From assembly GCF_039503195.1 (NCBI RefSeq), contig NZ_JBCJKP010000001.1, positions 806,001-870,000 of the forward strand: a stretch of 64,000 nucleotides of DNA, given 5' to 3'. A program made the position numbers and the translations under genes. The stretch is from Streptomyces mirabilis. GTDB taxonomy: Bacteria > Actinomycetota > Actinomycetes > Streptomycetales > Streptomycetaceae. A model generated the notes under the pieces. The model worked only from the letters and a program-made list of their open reading frames with translations. It was not told where the DNA came from and did no database searches. Shown here in pieces: positions 33,220 through 40,184 of this stretch. The first letter of the stretch is position 1, and the number at the start of each line of letters is the position of its first letter.

Positions 33220-33426
33220 GTGGCTGTCGAGACGCACGAGGAAGACGCCATCCGCGGAGTCGTCGAACGTCTCACGAGCGCCTACGACGAGACGTGTACG
33301 TCCGAGCAGCTCGAGGCGGCTGTAGCCACGGCTCACGCCGCCTTCAGTGAGCGGCCCGTGCGCGACTTCGTTCCGGTCCTGGTCGAACGCACGGTGCGCG
33401 CCCTCTTGAACGAGGCCGCGGGCTGA
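33220..33426 (+). CDS. Three-helix-bundle dimerisation domain protein
   Basis: About 68 residues from a GTG at 33220 with GGGG six bases upstream: AIRGVVERLTSAYDETCTSEQLEAAVATAHAAFSERPVRDFVPVLVERTVRALLNEAAG. This matches the small helical dimerisation domain found at the N-terminus of some actinobacterial arsenate reductases and as stand-alone proteins. The frame stays open upstream to 33121, so the start is not certain. Function unknown; a regulatory or scaffolding role is possible. Confidence 0.6.
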   Translation: MAVETHEEDAIRGVVERLTSAYDETCTSEQLEAAVATAHAAFSERPVRDFVPVLVERTVRALLNEAAG

Positions 33427-33429
33427 CTT

Positions 33430-33515
33430 CGCGCTTCGCACGGCGAAACGCATCCTTGTGGCGGGTCTCGAGCTGTTCGCCGAGAAGAGGTTCAGCGGGA
33501 CCTCGAGGAGAGCAC
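33430..33515 (+). pseudogene. 5' relic of a TetR regulator gene
   Basis: LRTAKRILVAGLELFAEKRFSGTS is the first helix and turn of a TetR HTH. The frame then degenerates. No start codon with an RBS and no recognition helix remain. Confidence 0.55.
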
Positions 33516-33659
33516 GCGGACGACCCGACCGAAGGAGAACTGTCCGTAGCCGAAGGGACGTTGCGGTACTGGCAGCGGCCCCCTCACGGCGATCGCCGCA
33601 CACGGCATCACCGCTTCCTGGATATCGTTCCGCGCGGTGGCCCGGCACCTGCCCGCCTA

Positions 33660-33965
33660 GTGGACCATGTACGCGCGTGACCCACGCGGTCGCGGCGGCA
33701 GTGCCGCCGTGCCCGGCCCCTACGTCATCGGTCGGCACGCGGCCGATGTGTGCCGCGGCGGCCGATGTGTGCCGCGCCGCAGAGGAGTTCGGGCACGGCC
33801 GTCCGGTCGCGTTGACCGGGCAGTCGCTGGGCGCGTACGTCGCCCTGCGCGGTGCCGCCGACAAGCCCGAGCTCTTCGACCGGCTGCTGCTCATGACGGC
33901 GGACCGCACCAAGCCCGAACCGACGCCCGCCCGGCCCCACCGCATGTCAGCCTGGGAGCAGTCGC
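33660..33965 (+). pseudogene. Alpha/beta hydrolase relic with a 19-bp tandem duplication
   Basis: DPRGRGGSAAVPGPYVIGRHAADVCR in one frame continues in another as AADVCRAAEEFGHGRPVALTGQSLGAYVALRGAADKPELFDRLLLM, the nucleophile-elbow region of an alpha/beta hydrolase. The switch happens exactly at a tandem repeat of GCGGCCGATGTGTGCCGC (33739-33756 and 33758-33775, period 19). Removing one copy restores the frame. A second disruption follows LLLM. Both ends of the gene are missing. Confidence 0.7.
33739..33775. repeat. 19-bp tandem duplication
   Basis: GCGGCCGATGTGTGCCGC is present twice with one base between the copies. It causes the frameshift in the hydrolase relic around it. Confidence 0.9.
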
Positions 33966-34571
33966 TCACGCGTCCTTGCGGGTGCCGGGCTGATCGGAAC
34001 TGCCGCCGAGGACTTTGTCGATGTAGGCCGCGAGTGAAGAGCACAGGCCTTCGGGCGTCATCTTCTGATCGTCGATCAGGTGCGCCACGAGGTCGGCGCG
34101 GATGGCGGCCAGCAGGGCGTGGGCGGTGAAATCCGCGTTGTGGACGCCGGGCACCTGTTCCAGTGCCGCACGGAGGATTTCGTGCCACCAGCCGTAGTGC
34201 TCGGCCTGGTAGGGGCTGCTGAGTCCGGCGTCCTCCGCGGCCGTCATCAGGTTGCGGTTCTCGATCTTGAAGCGCAGGGAGACGTCGAGGAGGTCCAGCA
34301 CCCGCTGCCGCGGTGATGATCCGGCCGCGTCCTGCGCTTCCCGCACGGCTCGCTGCAGGGGGTCGAGACGGGAGGCGATCACAGCGCCGATCAGGCCGGC
34401 ACGGTCGCCGAAGCGGCGGAAGAGGGTGCCCTTGCCCACACCCGCGGCCGCGGCGATGTCGTCCATCGACACGCTGTGAGGGCTGCTGCTGGCCGCGAAG
34501 AGGGCGTCGGCGGCAGCCAGGACGGCTTCTCGGTTGCGCAGGGCGTCCGCGCGTTCTGTGCGCTGGGCCAC
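33966..34571 (-). CDS. TetR-family transcriptional regulator
   Basis: A 201-residue protein. REAVLAAADALFAASSSPHSVSMDDIAAAAGVGKGTLFRRFGDRAGLIGAVI is the HTH, with the F-type third helix common in this family. GGAGG lies four bases before the GTG at 34571. It is the last gene on the strand after the NTF2-like, NmrA-like and dead hydrolase genes. It may bind the twin GCGGAC dyads at 36616-36662, though that is inference from the layout. Confidence 0.9.
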   Translation of the reverse strand: MAQRTERADALRNREAVLAAADALFAASSSPHSVSMDDIAAAAGVGKGTLFRRFGDRAGLIGAVIASRLDPLQRAVREAQDAAGSSPRQRVLDLLDVSLRFKIENRNLMTAAEDAGLSSPYQAEHYGWWHEILRAALEQVPGVHNADFTAHALLAAIRADLVAHLIDDQKMTPEGLCSSLAAYIDKVLGGSSDQPGTRKDA

Positions 34572-34709
34572 GGGGCCTCCTTGGTCTTCGGCCTGTCCCG
34601 GCCCCCGGAAATGATATGCGGTGGGTTCGCGTCAGTGGCGGCTCGCGCCCGCCTTGCGCCTCCCGCGCACAGGGGCTGCAGCCGAGCGTTCCGCGTGACG
34701 CGCAACGGG

Positions 34710-35236
34710 TCAGATCGTGCCGTCGAGCCAGTCGAAGGTACGCGCGACGGCCAGACGGAGGGCACCCGGGTGGCAGTGGGCGTCGCCGCCTTCCTCCTCG
34801 GTGAAGCCGAGAAGCGTCTTGGGTGCAGTGAGGTGCCGGTACAGCTTGCGCGGATCGGATTCCTCGGTGGTGGAGTAGAACAGGTCGTCGGTCACCTCGC
34901 AGACCAGCACGGGGCAGGTGGTTCCCGGCGCTCCCGTCCTTGAAGCTGTAGCGGGCGTCCTCGGCCAGGAACTCGCGGTTGTTCGAGGTCCTCGTGACGT
35001 AGCGGCCGTGGTCGAAGGCCCAGCGCGGGATCGGGCTCCGCGTGCCTCGGCCTCCAGGCGTTGCGTTCGGCGGTGGAGAGCCAGGCGTCGTGCCAGCCGT
35101 CGTAGTCGCCGGGAGTGACGCGGGAGGCGGTGGCGATGACTTCGCCGACGTCCGAGCCGCCGTAGGCGGCGAGACCCAGGGTGCGCAGGGTCTCGAACCA
35201 GAAGGGTGGATCGTCGTGGAACATCAGCTGTTTCAT
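34710..35236 (-). pseudogene. Alpha/beta hydrolase (dihydroxypseudooxynicotine-hydrolase type), internally deleted
   Basis: The N-terminus is intact: MKQLMFHDDPPFWFETLRTLGLAAYGGSDVGEVIATASRVTPGDYDGWHDAWLSTAER. The C-terminus is also recognisable: WAFDHGRYVTRTSNNREFLAEDARYSFKDG, then in a third frame PVLVCEVTDDLFYSTTEESDPRKLYRHLTAPKTLLGFTEEEGGDAHCHPGALRLAVARTFDWLDGTI. The central catalytic part, including the nucleophile elbow, is missing (normally about 180 residues), and there are at least two frame changes. The start overlaps the NmrA-like stop as ATGA, so it was once translationally coupled. Confidence 0.8.
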
Positions 35237-36072
35237 GACAACTCCCGTTCGGCGAAGGCGCGGAACGTGCCCGGAGGGCGGCCCGTGAGGCGCTGGACGG
35301 TGTCCGAGGTGCGGTCCTCCGCGCCGTCGGCGATGGCACGGTCCATGCCGGCCAGCATGGTGGCGAACTCCAGTGGTATCTCCGCCGCCCAGCGGTCGCG
35401 CAGCTGGTCGAACGTCAGATGCCGGTGCACGACGGGCCGGCCGCCGACCTCGGTGATGATCGCGGCGACGTCGTCGTAGCTCAGGGCCTGCGGACCGGTC
35501 AGGATCAGGTCGGTGTCGGGGGCCTGCTCGTCGGTCAGGGCGCGTACGGCGACGGCAGCGATGTCCTGCGCGTCGACGAACCCGACGCGGCCGTCTCCCG
35601 TGGCCGTCAGGACGACGCCGTCCTCGCGGATGCTGCGCGCGTGGGGGGTGAAGCCGGCGAAGTTCTGCATGAACCAGGACGGCCGCAGCACCGCCCACTG
35701 CTCGAACAGGCCGGGCAGGGCCTGGTGGACCTGTCCCACCGCAGGACCGCCCGCGGGGATCGCCGATGAGCTGAGCAGCACCGCGCGGTGCACGCCGGCC
35801 GATCGGGCCCGGCGGAGGAAGGGCAGCATGACCGCGGCCGGGTCCGAGGAGCCGATCGGCGGGATGAGATAGACGCGGTCGACGCCGTCGAGGGCCTGAT
35901 CGAAGGTGGCGGGCTCGTTCCAGTCGAAGCGGACAGGCTCCGCACCCTCCACCGGGGTGGCGCTTCGGCCGGCCGCCTTGACGCGGTGGCCCTCGGCGAT
36001 CAGCCCGGCGACGACACGGCTACCGGTGGTGCCGGTGGCCCCGATGACCAAGGTGGCACTGCGGGCGTTCAT
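35233..36072 (-). CDS. NmrA-like NAD(P)-binding protein
   Basis: A 279-residue Rossmann-fold protein: TLVIGATGTTGSRVVAGLIAEGHRVKAAGR binds the dinucleotide, and LSSSAIP, LRPSWFMQNFAGF, VGFVDAQDIAAVAVRALTD follow the NmrA/quinone-reductase-2-like pattern. It is an atypical SDR without the YxxxK pair. GGAG lies upstream. The start overlaps the NTF2-like stop (TGATG), and its own stop overlaps the start of the dead hydrolase. Role unknown; either a redox sensor or a reductase. Confidence 0.9.
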   Translation of the reverse strand: MNARSATLVIGATGTTGSRVVAGLIAEGHRVKAAGRSATPVEGAEPVRFDWNEPATFDQALDGVDRVYLIPPIGSSDPAAVMLPFLRRARSAGVHRAVLLSSSAIPAGGPAVGQVHQALPGLFEQWAVLRPSWFMQNFAGFTPHARSIREDGVVLTATGDGRVGFVDAQDIAAVAVRALTDEQAPDTDLILTGPQALSYDDVAAIITEVGGRPVVHRHLTFDQLRDRWAAEIPLEFATMLAGMDRAIADGAEDRTSDTVQRLTGRPPGTFRAFAERELS

Positions 36073-36494
36073 CAGTGGGCTCCTACGAAGTCGGCGCCGG
36101 GCTGCTGAACGGCGAGGGGGTTCCAGTAGTCGCGGTAGGAGGTGATGCGTCCGTCCCTGACCGTGACCACGGCGATGTAGGTCATGTCGAAGGGGCTGTC
36201 GGTCTCGACCAGGCGGCCGACTCCGCGCATCTCCACCACGATCGTCTCGGGGACGGTGGTCTGGTGAATCGTCACGTCGGGGAAGTCGTGGACGTCCACG
36301 TGGTCGGGGTAGTGGCGCATGTAGTCCCCGATGGCCTGCCGGCCCTCCAGCCGCTGGGGCCAGCCCTGGGGCGCGAAGGGGAACTCGAGGACGCCTGCCT
36401 CGTCCCACAGGTCCACCCAGCCGGGGACGTCCTTCTCCACCAGCAGTCGCAGACCGTGGCGGAACAGCTCAGCGGCCGTCATCGGCATTGCCAT
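36072..36494 (-). CDS. NTF2-like / SnoaL-like protein
   Basis: A 140-residue protein. MTAAELFRHGLRLLVEKDVPGWVDLWDEAGVLEFPFAPQGWPQRLEGRQAIGDYMRHYPDHVDVHDF and TYIAVVTVRDGRITSYRDYWNPLAV match the NTF2-like fold seen in small isomerases and in proteins paired with SDRs and NmrA-like enzymes. The ATG at 36494 is preferred; an ATG at 36488 is equally plausible. First gene of the operon, coupled to the NmrA-like gene by TGATG. Confidence 0.85.
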   Translation of the reverse strand: MAMPMTAAELFRHGLRLLVEKDVPGWVDLWDEAGVLEFPFAPQGWPQRLEGRQAIGDYMRHYPDHVDVHDFPDVTIHQTTVPETIVVEMRGVGRLVETDSPFDMTYIAVVTVRDGRITSYRDYWNPLAVQQPGADFVGAH

Positions 36495-36615
36495 GATCAA
36501 GGTTTCCGTTCTGCTCGAAGACACGGCGATCCCAGCCCGTGGGGTACGGCCACTCGTCACGAGAAGCGCGCTATCCAGTGATGACGGTTCCCCGCGACGG
36601 GCCACTCGAATGAAA

Positions 36616-36662
36616 GCGGACCGACAGTCCGCATGTACCGCAGCATACGGACCGCCAGTCCG
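36616..36662. promoter_or_regulatory. Two GCGGAC-N5-GTCCGC dyads, probable TetR operator
   Basis: GCGGACCGACAGTCCGC (36616-36632) and CGGACCGCCAGTCCG (36648-36662) are 31 bp apart centre to centre, about 120-170 bp upstream of the NTF2-like gene and between it and the MFS relic. Both have the form typical of TetR sites. Confidence 0.65.
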
Positions 36663-36699
36663 CTTCGCAAGCGTGAGCGCGACCGGTGACGCCGACGGG

Positions 36700-37606
36700 T
36701 CACGGAGGGGTGATACGGGGCGCCAGTGCGGCGGCGTCGAGTCCCGACAGTTCCTGCAACGACCGTCCGCGCGGCTCGATGCGGAAGAGGTACGTCACCA
36801 GGAAGCCGAGCGCGCTGGTGATCGCGCCTCCTGGCGTTCCCGGTCGGCACCGGTCACCGTCACGGGTCCACCCGCGAGTGCCCGACCGATCTCGCAGGCT
36901 TCCTCCTCGTGTCCGTTCCGGGCGAGCCAGCGCGGACTCTCCGGCACCGCGCGCCGCAGCCAGATGATCAGGAGGGCGGGCAGCACGCCGAACCCCAGCA
37001 TGATCCGCCAGGAGTCGACCTCGGGCCGGACGTTGAGGACCACGACACCGACCACCGCGCCGAGCAGGATCCCCGCGGCCTGCAGACTGAACGCGCCCAC
37101 CAACCTCCGCCCGCGGTTCTTGGACGGCAGGATCTCGGCGAGGCAGCCGGCGGCGATGGGGTGGTCGAGACCGACCGCCGGCCCCAGAGCGAATCTGCAC
37201 GCCGCCGGCGACCAGGCGTCCCAGGCGAGGGTGCAGGGTGCACAGCACCGAGAAGACCACGAACACCCACAGGTCCAGCCGGAAGATCCGGCTTGCGGCC
37301 GATCCGGTCCCCCAACGGCCCCAGCAGCGCGGCGCCGCACATCGCACCGACGATCGCGGCGGCCGAGACCAGTTCCTGCAGCGCGGAACCGATCGTGAAG
37401 TCCTTGGCGACCAGCGGATCGGCCACCCCGATGATGAAGAAGTCGAAGCCGTCCAGCAGGATGCCCAGTCCCGCCAGCAGCCAGAACCGGACATGGAACC
37501 GGGACATCGGCGCGCCGTCCAGCGCCTCGCCCAGCGGCATGGCACGAACGGCGGCATGGTCGGTCGCCGTCGCGGAATCAAGACGTCTCTCACTCGAGCA
37601 CGACAT
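36700..37606 (-). pseudogene. MFS transporter relic with several frameshifts and C-terminal truncation
   Basis: The ATG at 37606 opens a sugar-porter-like MFS frame: FHVRFWLLAGLGILLDGFDFFIIGVADPLVAKDFTIGSALQELVSAAAIVGAMCGAALLGPLGDRIGRK. The protein then continues in a second frame (IFRLDLWVFVVFSVLCTLHP), a third (GLDHPIAAGCLAEILPSKNRGRRLVGAFSLQAAGILLGAVVGVVVLNVRPEVDSWRIMLGFGVLPALLIIWLRRAVPESPRWL), and finally GAITSALGFLVTYLFRIEPRGRSLQELSG. At least three shifts are needed, and most of the second six-helix half is absent. Confidence 0.85.
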
Positions 37607-37895
37607 TCCAGGAATCCCCCGGGAGATCGTGCGGGAGCCGACCCGCCACCACCATCGCCACGGACAGGTGGCGGACCGCGACGCTCGAACGGGTCACCTC
37701 CCCTCCCCCATTCGACCGCCCGACATCCGCACGGCGGGGTCAGCCCTCCGACCAGCGGGATCCGCACGCGCGCGCCGGGGCATCTCGTCACACCGGGGAT
37801 TCTCGTGAAGTTGAGGCGTTGTTCACCCGAACTCCGGGCGGCGGCCGGGACAGTACGGCATCAATCCATGTCAGTCCCCCAAGGAGTTGCGCCTG

Positions 37896-40004
37896 ATGCC
37901 GAGCACCACGCCCGCCGAGGTCCGTACCACCCCAGCGGGCGGCAGAACCGCACCACGAGGCCACTCGTCAAGGTTGGACATCCAGGGGCTGCGCGCGGTG
38001 GCCGTCACGCTCGTGGTGCTCTCCCACGCCGGGGTGCCTCAGGTCAGCGGCGGATACGTCGGGGTCGACGTCTTCTTCGTGATCTCCGGCTTCCTCATCA
38101 CGTCCCTGCTGCTGCGCGAACTCGCCACCACCGGCCGCTTGTCGGTCCGCACCTTCTACGCCCGCCGTGCGCTGCGGCTGCTGCCCGCGTCGTCCCTGGT
38201 CATCGCGGTCACGCTGGCCGGGTCATGGCTGTTCCTGTCGAAGGCGCGGCTCGCCGAGTACGCGGGCGACGCCCTCGGCAGCGCGCTGTACGCGGTCAAC
38301 TTCCGGCTGGCGGCGGCCGGTACGGACTATCTCGCCCAGAACAGTCCGCCTTCGCCGTTCCAGCACTTCTGGTCGCTCGCCGTGGAGGAGCAGTTCTACC
38401 TGGTGTGGCCGCTGCTCCTGCTGCTCAGCTGGCGGGCCGCCCGCGGCCGGCGCCGACCGATCGCGCTGGTGCTCGGGGCGCTGTGCGTGGGGTCGTTCGT
38501 GGTCAGCGTCCTGGTGACGAACTCCTCGGCGCCCTGGGCGTACTTCGGCTCCCCCACCCGGGGCTGGGAGCTCGGCGCCGGCGCGTTGCCGGCGCTTGCC
38601 ACGGCCCGGCTGGGACGGCTGCCCGCCGCCCTCGCGGTCCCGCTGACCTGGCTCGGCCTGGCCTGCGTCGCGCTGGCGGCGGTCTGGTACGACGACGAGA
38701 CGCCCTTCCCGGGCTACCACGCCCTCCTGCCGGTCCTCGGCGCCACGCTCGTCCTGGCCGGCGGCTGCGCGCCCGCCTCGCACGGCGCGGGGTGGCTGCT
38801 CGGGCGGCGGCCGATGGTGTGGCTGGGCGGGCTCTCGTACGGCTGGTACTTGTGGCACTGGCCGCTGCTGGTCGTAGCCCCGGTGGCGCTGGGCCTCACG
38901 GACGGCACCGCCGGGGTGCCGCTCGCGCTCGGGCTGTGCGCGGTCGCGCTGGGCCTGGCCTGGCCGACGCTGCGCCTCGTCGAGAACCCGGTCCGCTTCC
39001 ACCGGGCGTTCCGGGGACGGCCGAACCGGGCCCTGGCGCTCGGCGTCGGGCTGTCGGCGGGGGCGACGGTGCTGGCGCTGACGGCGGCGGCAGTCCCGCC
39101 GACGATCGAAGTCGGCGGCCCCGCGCCCGTACTGGCGCAGGAACTGGCCGGCGCATCGGACCCGCAGGCGCGGCTGGCCGAACTCCTGGCCGCGTCCTCC
39201 GGCAGCCTGCCGAACAACCTCGCCCCGGCCCTGCCGAAGGTGAAGTCCGCCCGGTCCGCGGTCTACCGGGACGGCTGCCACGTCGACTACGACAGCACGC
39301 GGAATCCGCCGTGCGTCTACGGCAACCGCGCGTCCTCACGGACCGTCGTGCTGTTCGGCGACTCCCACGCGGCCCAGTGGTTCCCGGCTCTGCAGGGCCT
39401 CGCGACCGAGCGCGGATGGAAGCTGGTCTCACTGACGAAGGCCTCCTGCAAGGTCGCCGGCGTGACCATCATCAACCGCCACAAGCCGTACACGGCCTGC
39501 GACACCTGGCGTTCCAACGCCGTGGCGAGGATCAACGCCCTTCACCCTGCCCTGGTGGTCGTCTCCTCCTCGGACGCGGGCGACCCCGCCGAGCCCGCCG
39601 ACGACACCCTGCGGCAGTGGACCACCGGCTTCGAGGACACCTTCCGGGACCTCGGCACCTCCGGCGCCCATGTGGCCGCCCTGCTCGACACCCCATGGCC
39701 CAAGGGCGACCCGGTCGACTGCGCCGCCGACAACTCCCTGCAATTGCACGCCTGCGCGAACCACCTGCCGGGCGCGATCCACGATGCGACCCGCCAGTCC
39801 GCCATCCGCAGCGCCGCCGCCGTGACCGGCGCCACGGTCGTCGACCCCCGCTTCTGGGTCTGCGCGGTCCGCACCGGCATCTGCCCCGTCGTCGTCGCCA
39901 ACACCGTCGTCTACCGCGACGAAAGCCACCTCTCCGAGGCTTACGCCGCGGCCCTCACCCCCGTCCTCGCCGACTCCTTGGGCCGCCTCGTCGGTTCGTC
40001 CTGA
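37896..40004 (+). CDS. OatA-like membrane acyltransferase with SGNH domain
   Basis: A 702-residue protein. Residues about 30-380 are an acyltransferase-3 domain with ten or so membrane helices (LDIQGLRAVAVTLVVLSHAGV holds the conserved RxxA and His; GGYVGVDVFFVISGFLI follows; FWSLAVEEQFYLVWP is the family motif). A linker leads to an SGNH hydrolase-like domain outside the membrane: VVLFGDSHAAQWFPAL (Asp-Ser nucleophile) and YRDESHLSEAYA (catalytic Asp and His). Such enzymes O-acetylate peptidoglycan or other surface glycans. AAGGAG is nine bases before the ATG at 37896; a TTG at 37887 is unlikely. Confidence 0.9.
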   Translation: MPSTTPAEVRTTPAGGRTAPRGHSSRLDIQGLRAVAVTLVVLSHAGVPQVSGGYVGVDVFFVISGFLITSLLLRELATTGRLSVRTFYARRALRLLPASSLVIAVTLAGSWLFLSKARLAEYAGDALGSALYAVNFRLAAAGTDYLAQNSPPSPFQHFWSLAVEEQFYLVWPLLLLLSWRAARGRRRPIALVLGALCVGSFVVSVLVTNSSAPWAYFGSPTRGWELGAGALPALATARLGRLPAALAVPLTWLGLACVALAAVWYDDETPFPGYHALLPVLGATLVLAGGCAPASHGAGWLLGRRPMVWLGGLSYGWYLWHWPLLVVAPVALGLTDGTAGVPLALGLCAVALGLAWPTLRLVENPVRFHRAFRGRPNRALALGVGLSAGATVLALTAAAVPPTIEVGGPAPVLAQELAGASDPQARLAELLAASSGSLPNNLAPALPKVKSARSAVYRDGCHVDYDSTRNPPCVYGNRASSRTVVLFGDSHAAQWFPALQGLATERGWKLVSLTKASCKVAGVTIINRHKPYTACDTWRSNAVARINALHPALVVVSSSDAGDPAEPADDTLRQWTTGFEDTFRDLGTSGAHVAALLDTPWPKGDPVDCAADNSLQLHACANHLPGAIHDATRQSAIRSAAAVTGATVVDPRFWVCAVRTGICPVVVANTVVYRDESHLSEAYAAALTPVLADSLGRLVGSS

Positions 40005-40010
40005 GCGCAC

Positions 40011-40038
40011 GGGGCGATTGAAACCGTTCAATCGCCCC
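40011..40038 (+). terminator. Strong hairpin terminator after the acyltransferase gene
   Basis: GGGGCGATTGAA (40011-40022) and its exact 12-base complement (40027-40038) enclose the four-base loop ACCG, seven bases after the stop codon. Confidence 0.85.
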
Positions 40039-40150
40039 CGTCTCGGACGTGTCGGGCTCCACCCGAAGCACGTGCTCACCCGGAAGCTCAGCAAGAAAAT
40101 CCCGCACACTCATTGACCTCCACCCCGCACGCCCCTACGTTCACCGCCGT

Positions 40151-40162
40151 GAATCGATTCAT
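40151..40162. promoter_or_regulatory. Candidate LacI-type operator upstream of the rhamnosidase gene
   Basis: TGAATCGATTCA is a perfect 12-bp palindrome, 23 bases before the start. Palindromes of this form, with CG at the centre, are typical of LacI/GalR repressors of glycoside hydrolase genes in Streptomyces. No LacI gene is present in the window. Confidence 0.5.
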
Positions 40163-40184
40163 CGTTTCTACGTGAGGGGCCCCA

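Noticed and set aside
37238..40021. 927-residue plus-strand frame across the MFS relic and acyltransferase
   Set aside because: It is Arg/Pro/Gly-rich shadow translation; the acyltransferase frame starting at 37896 is the real one.
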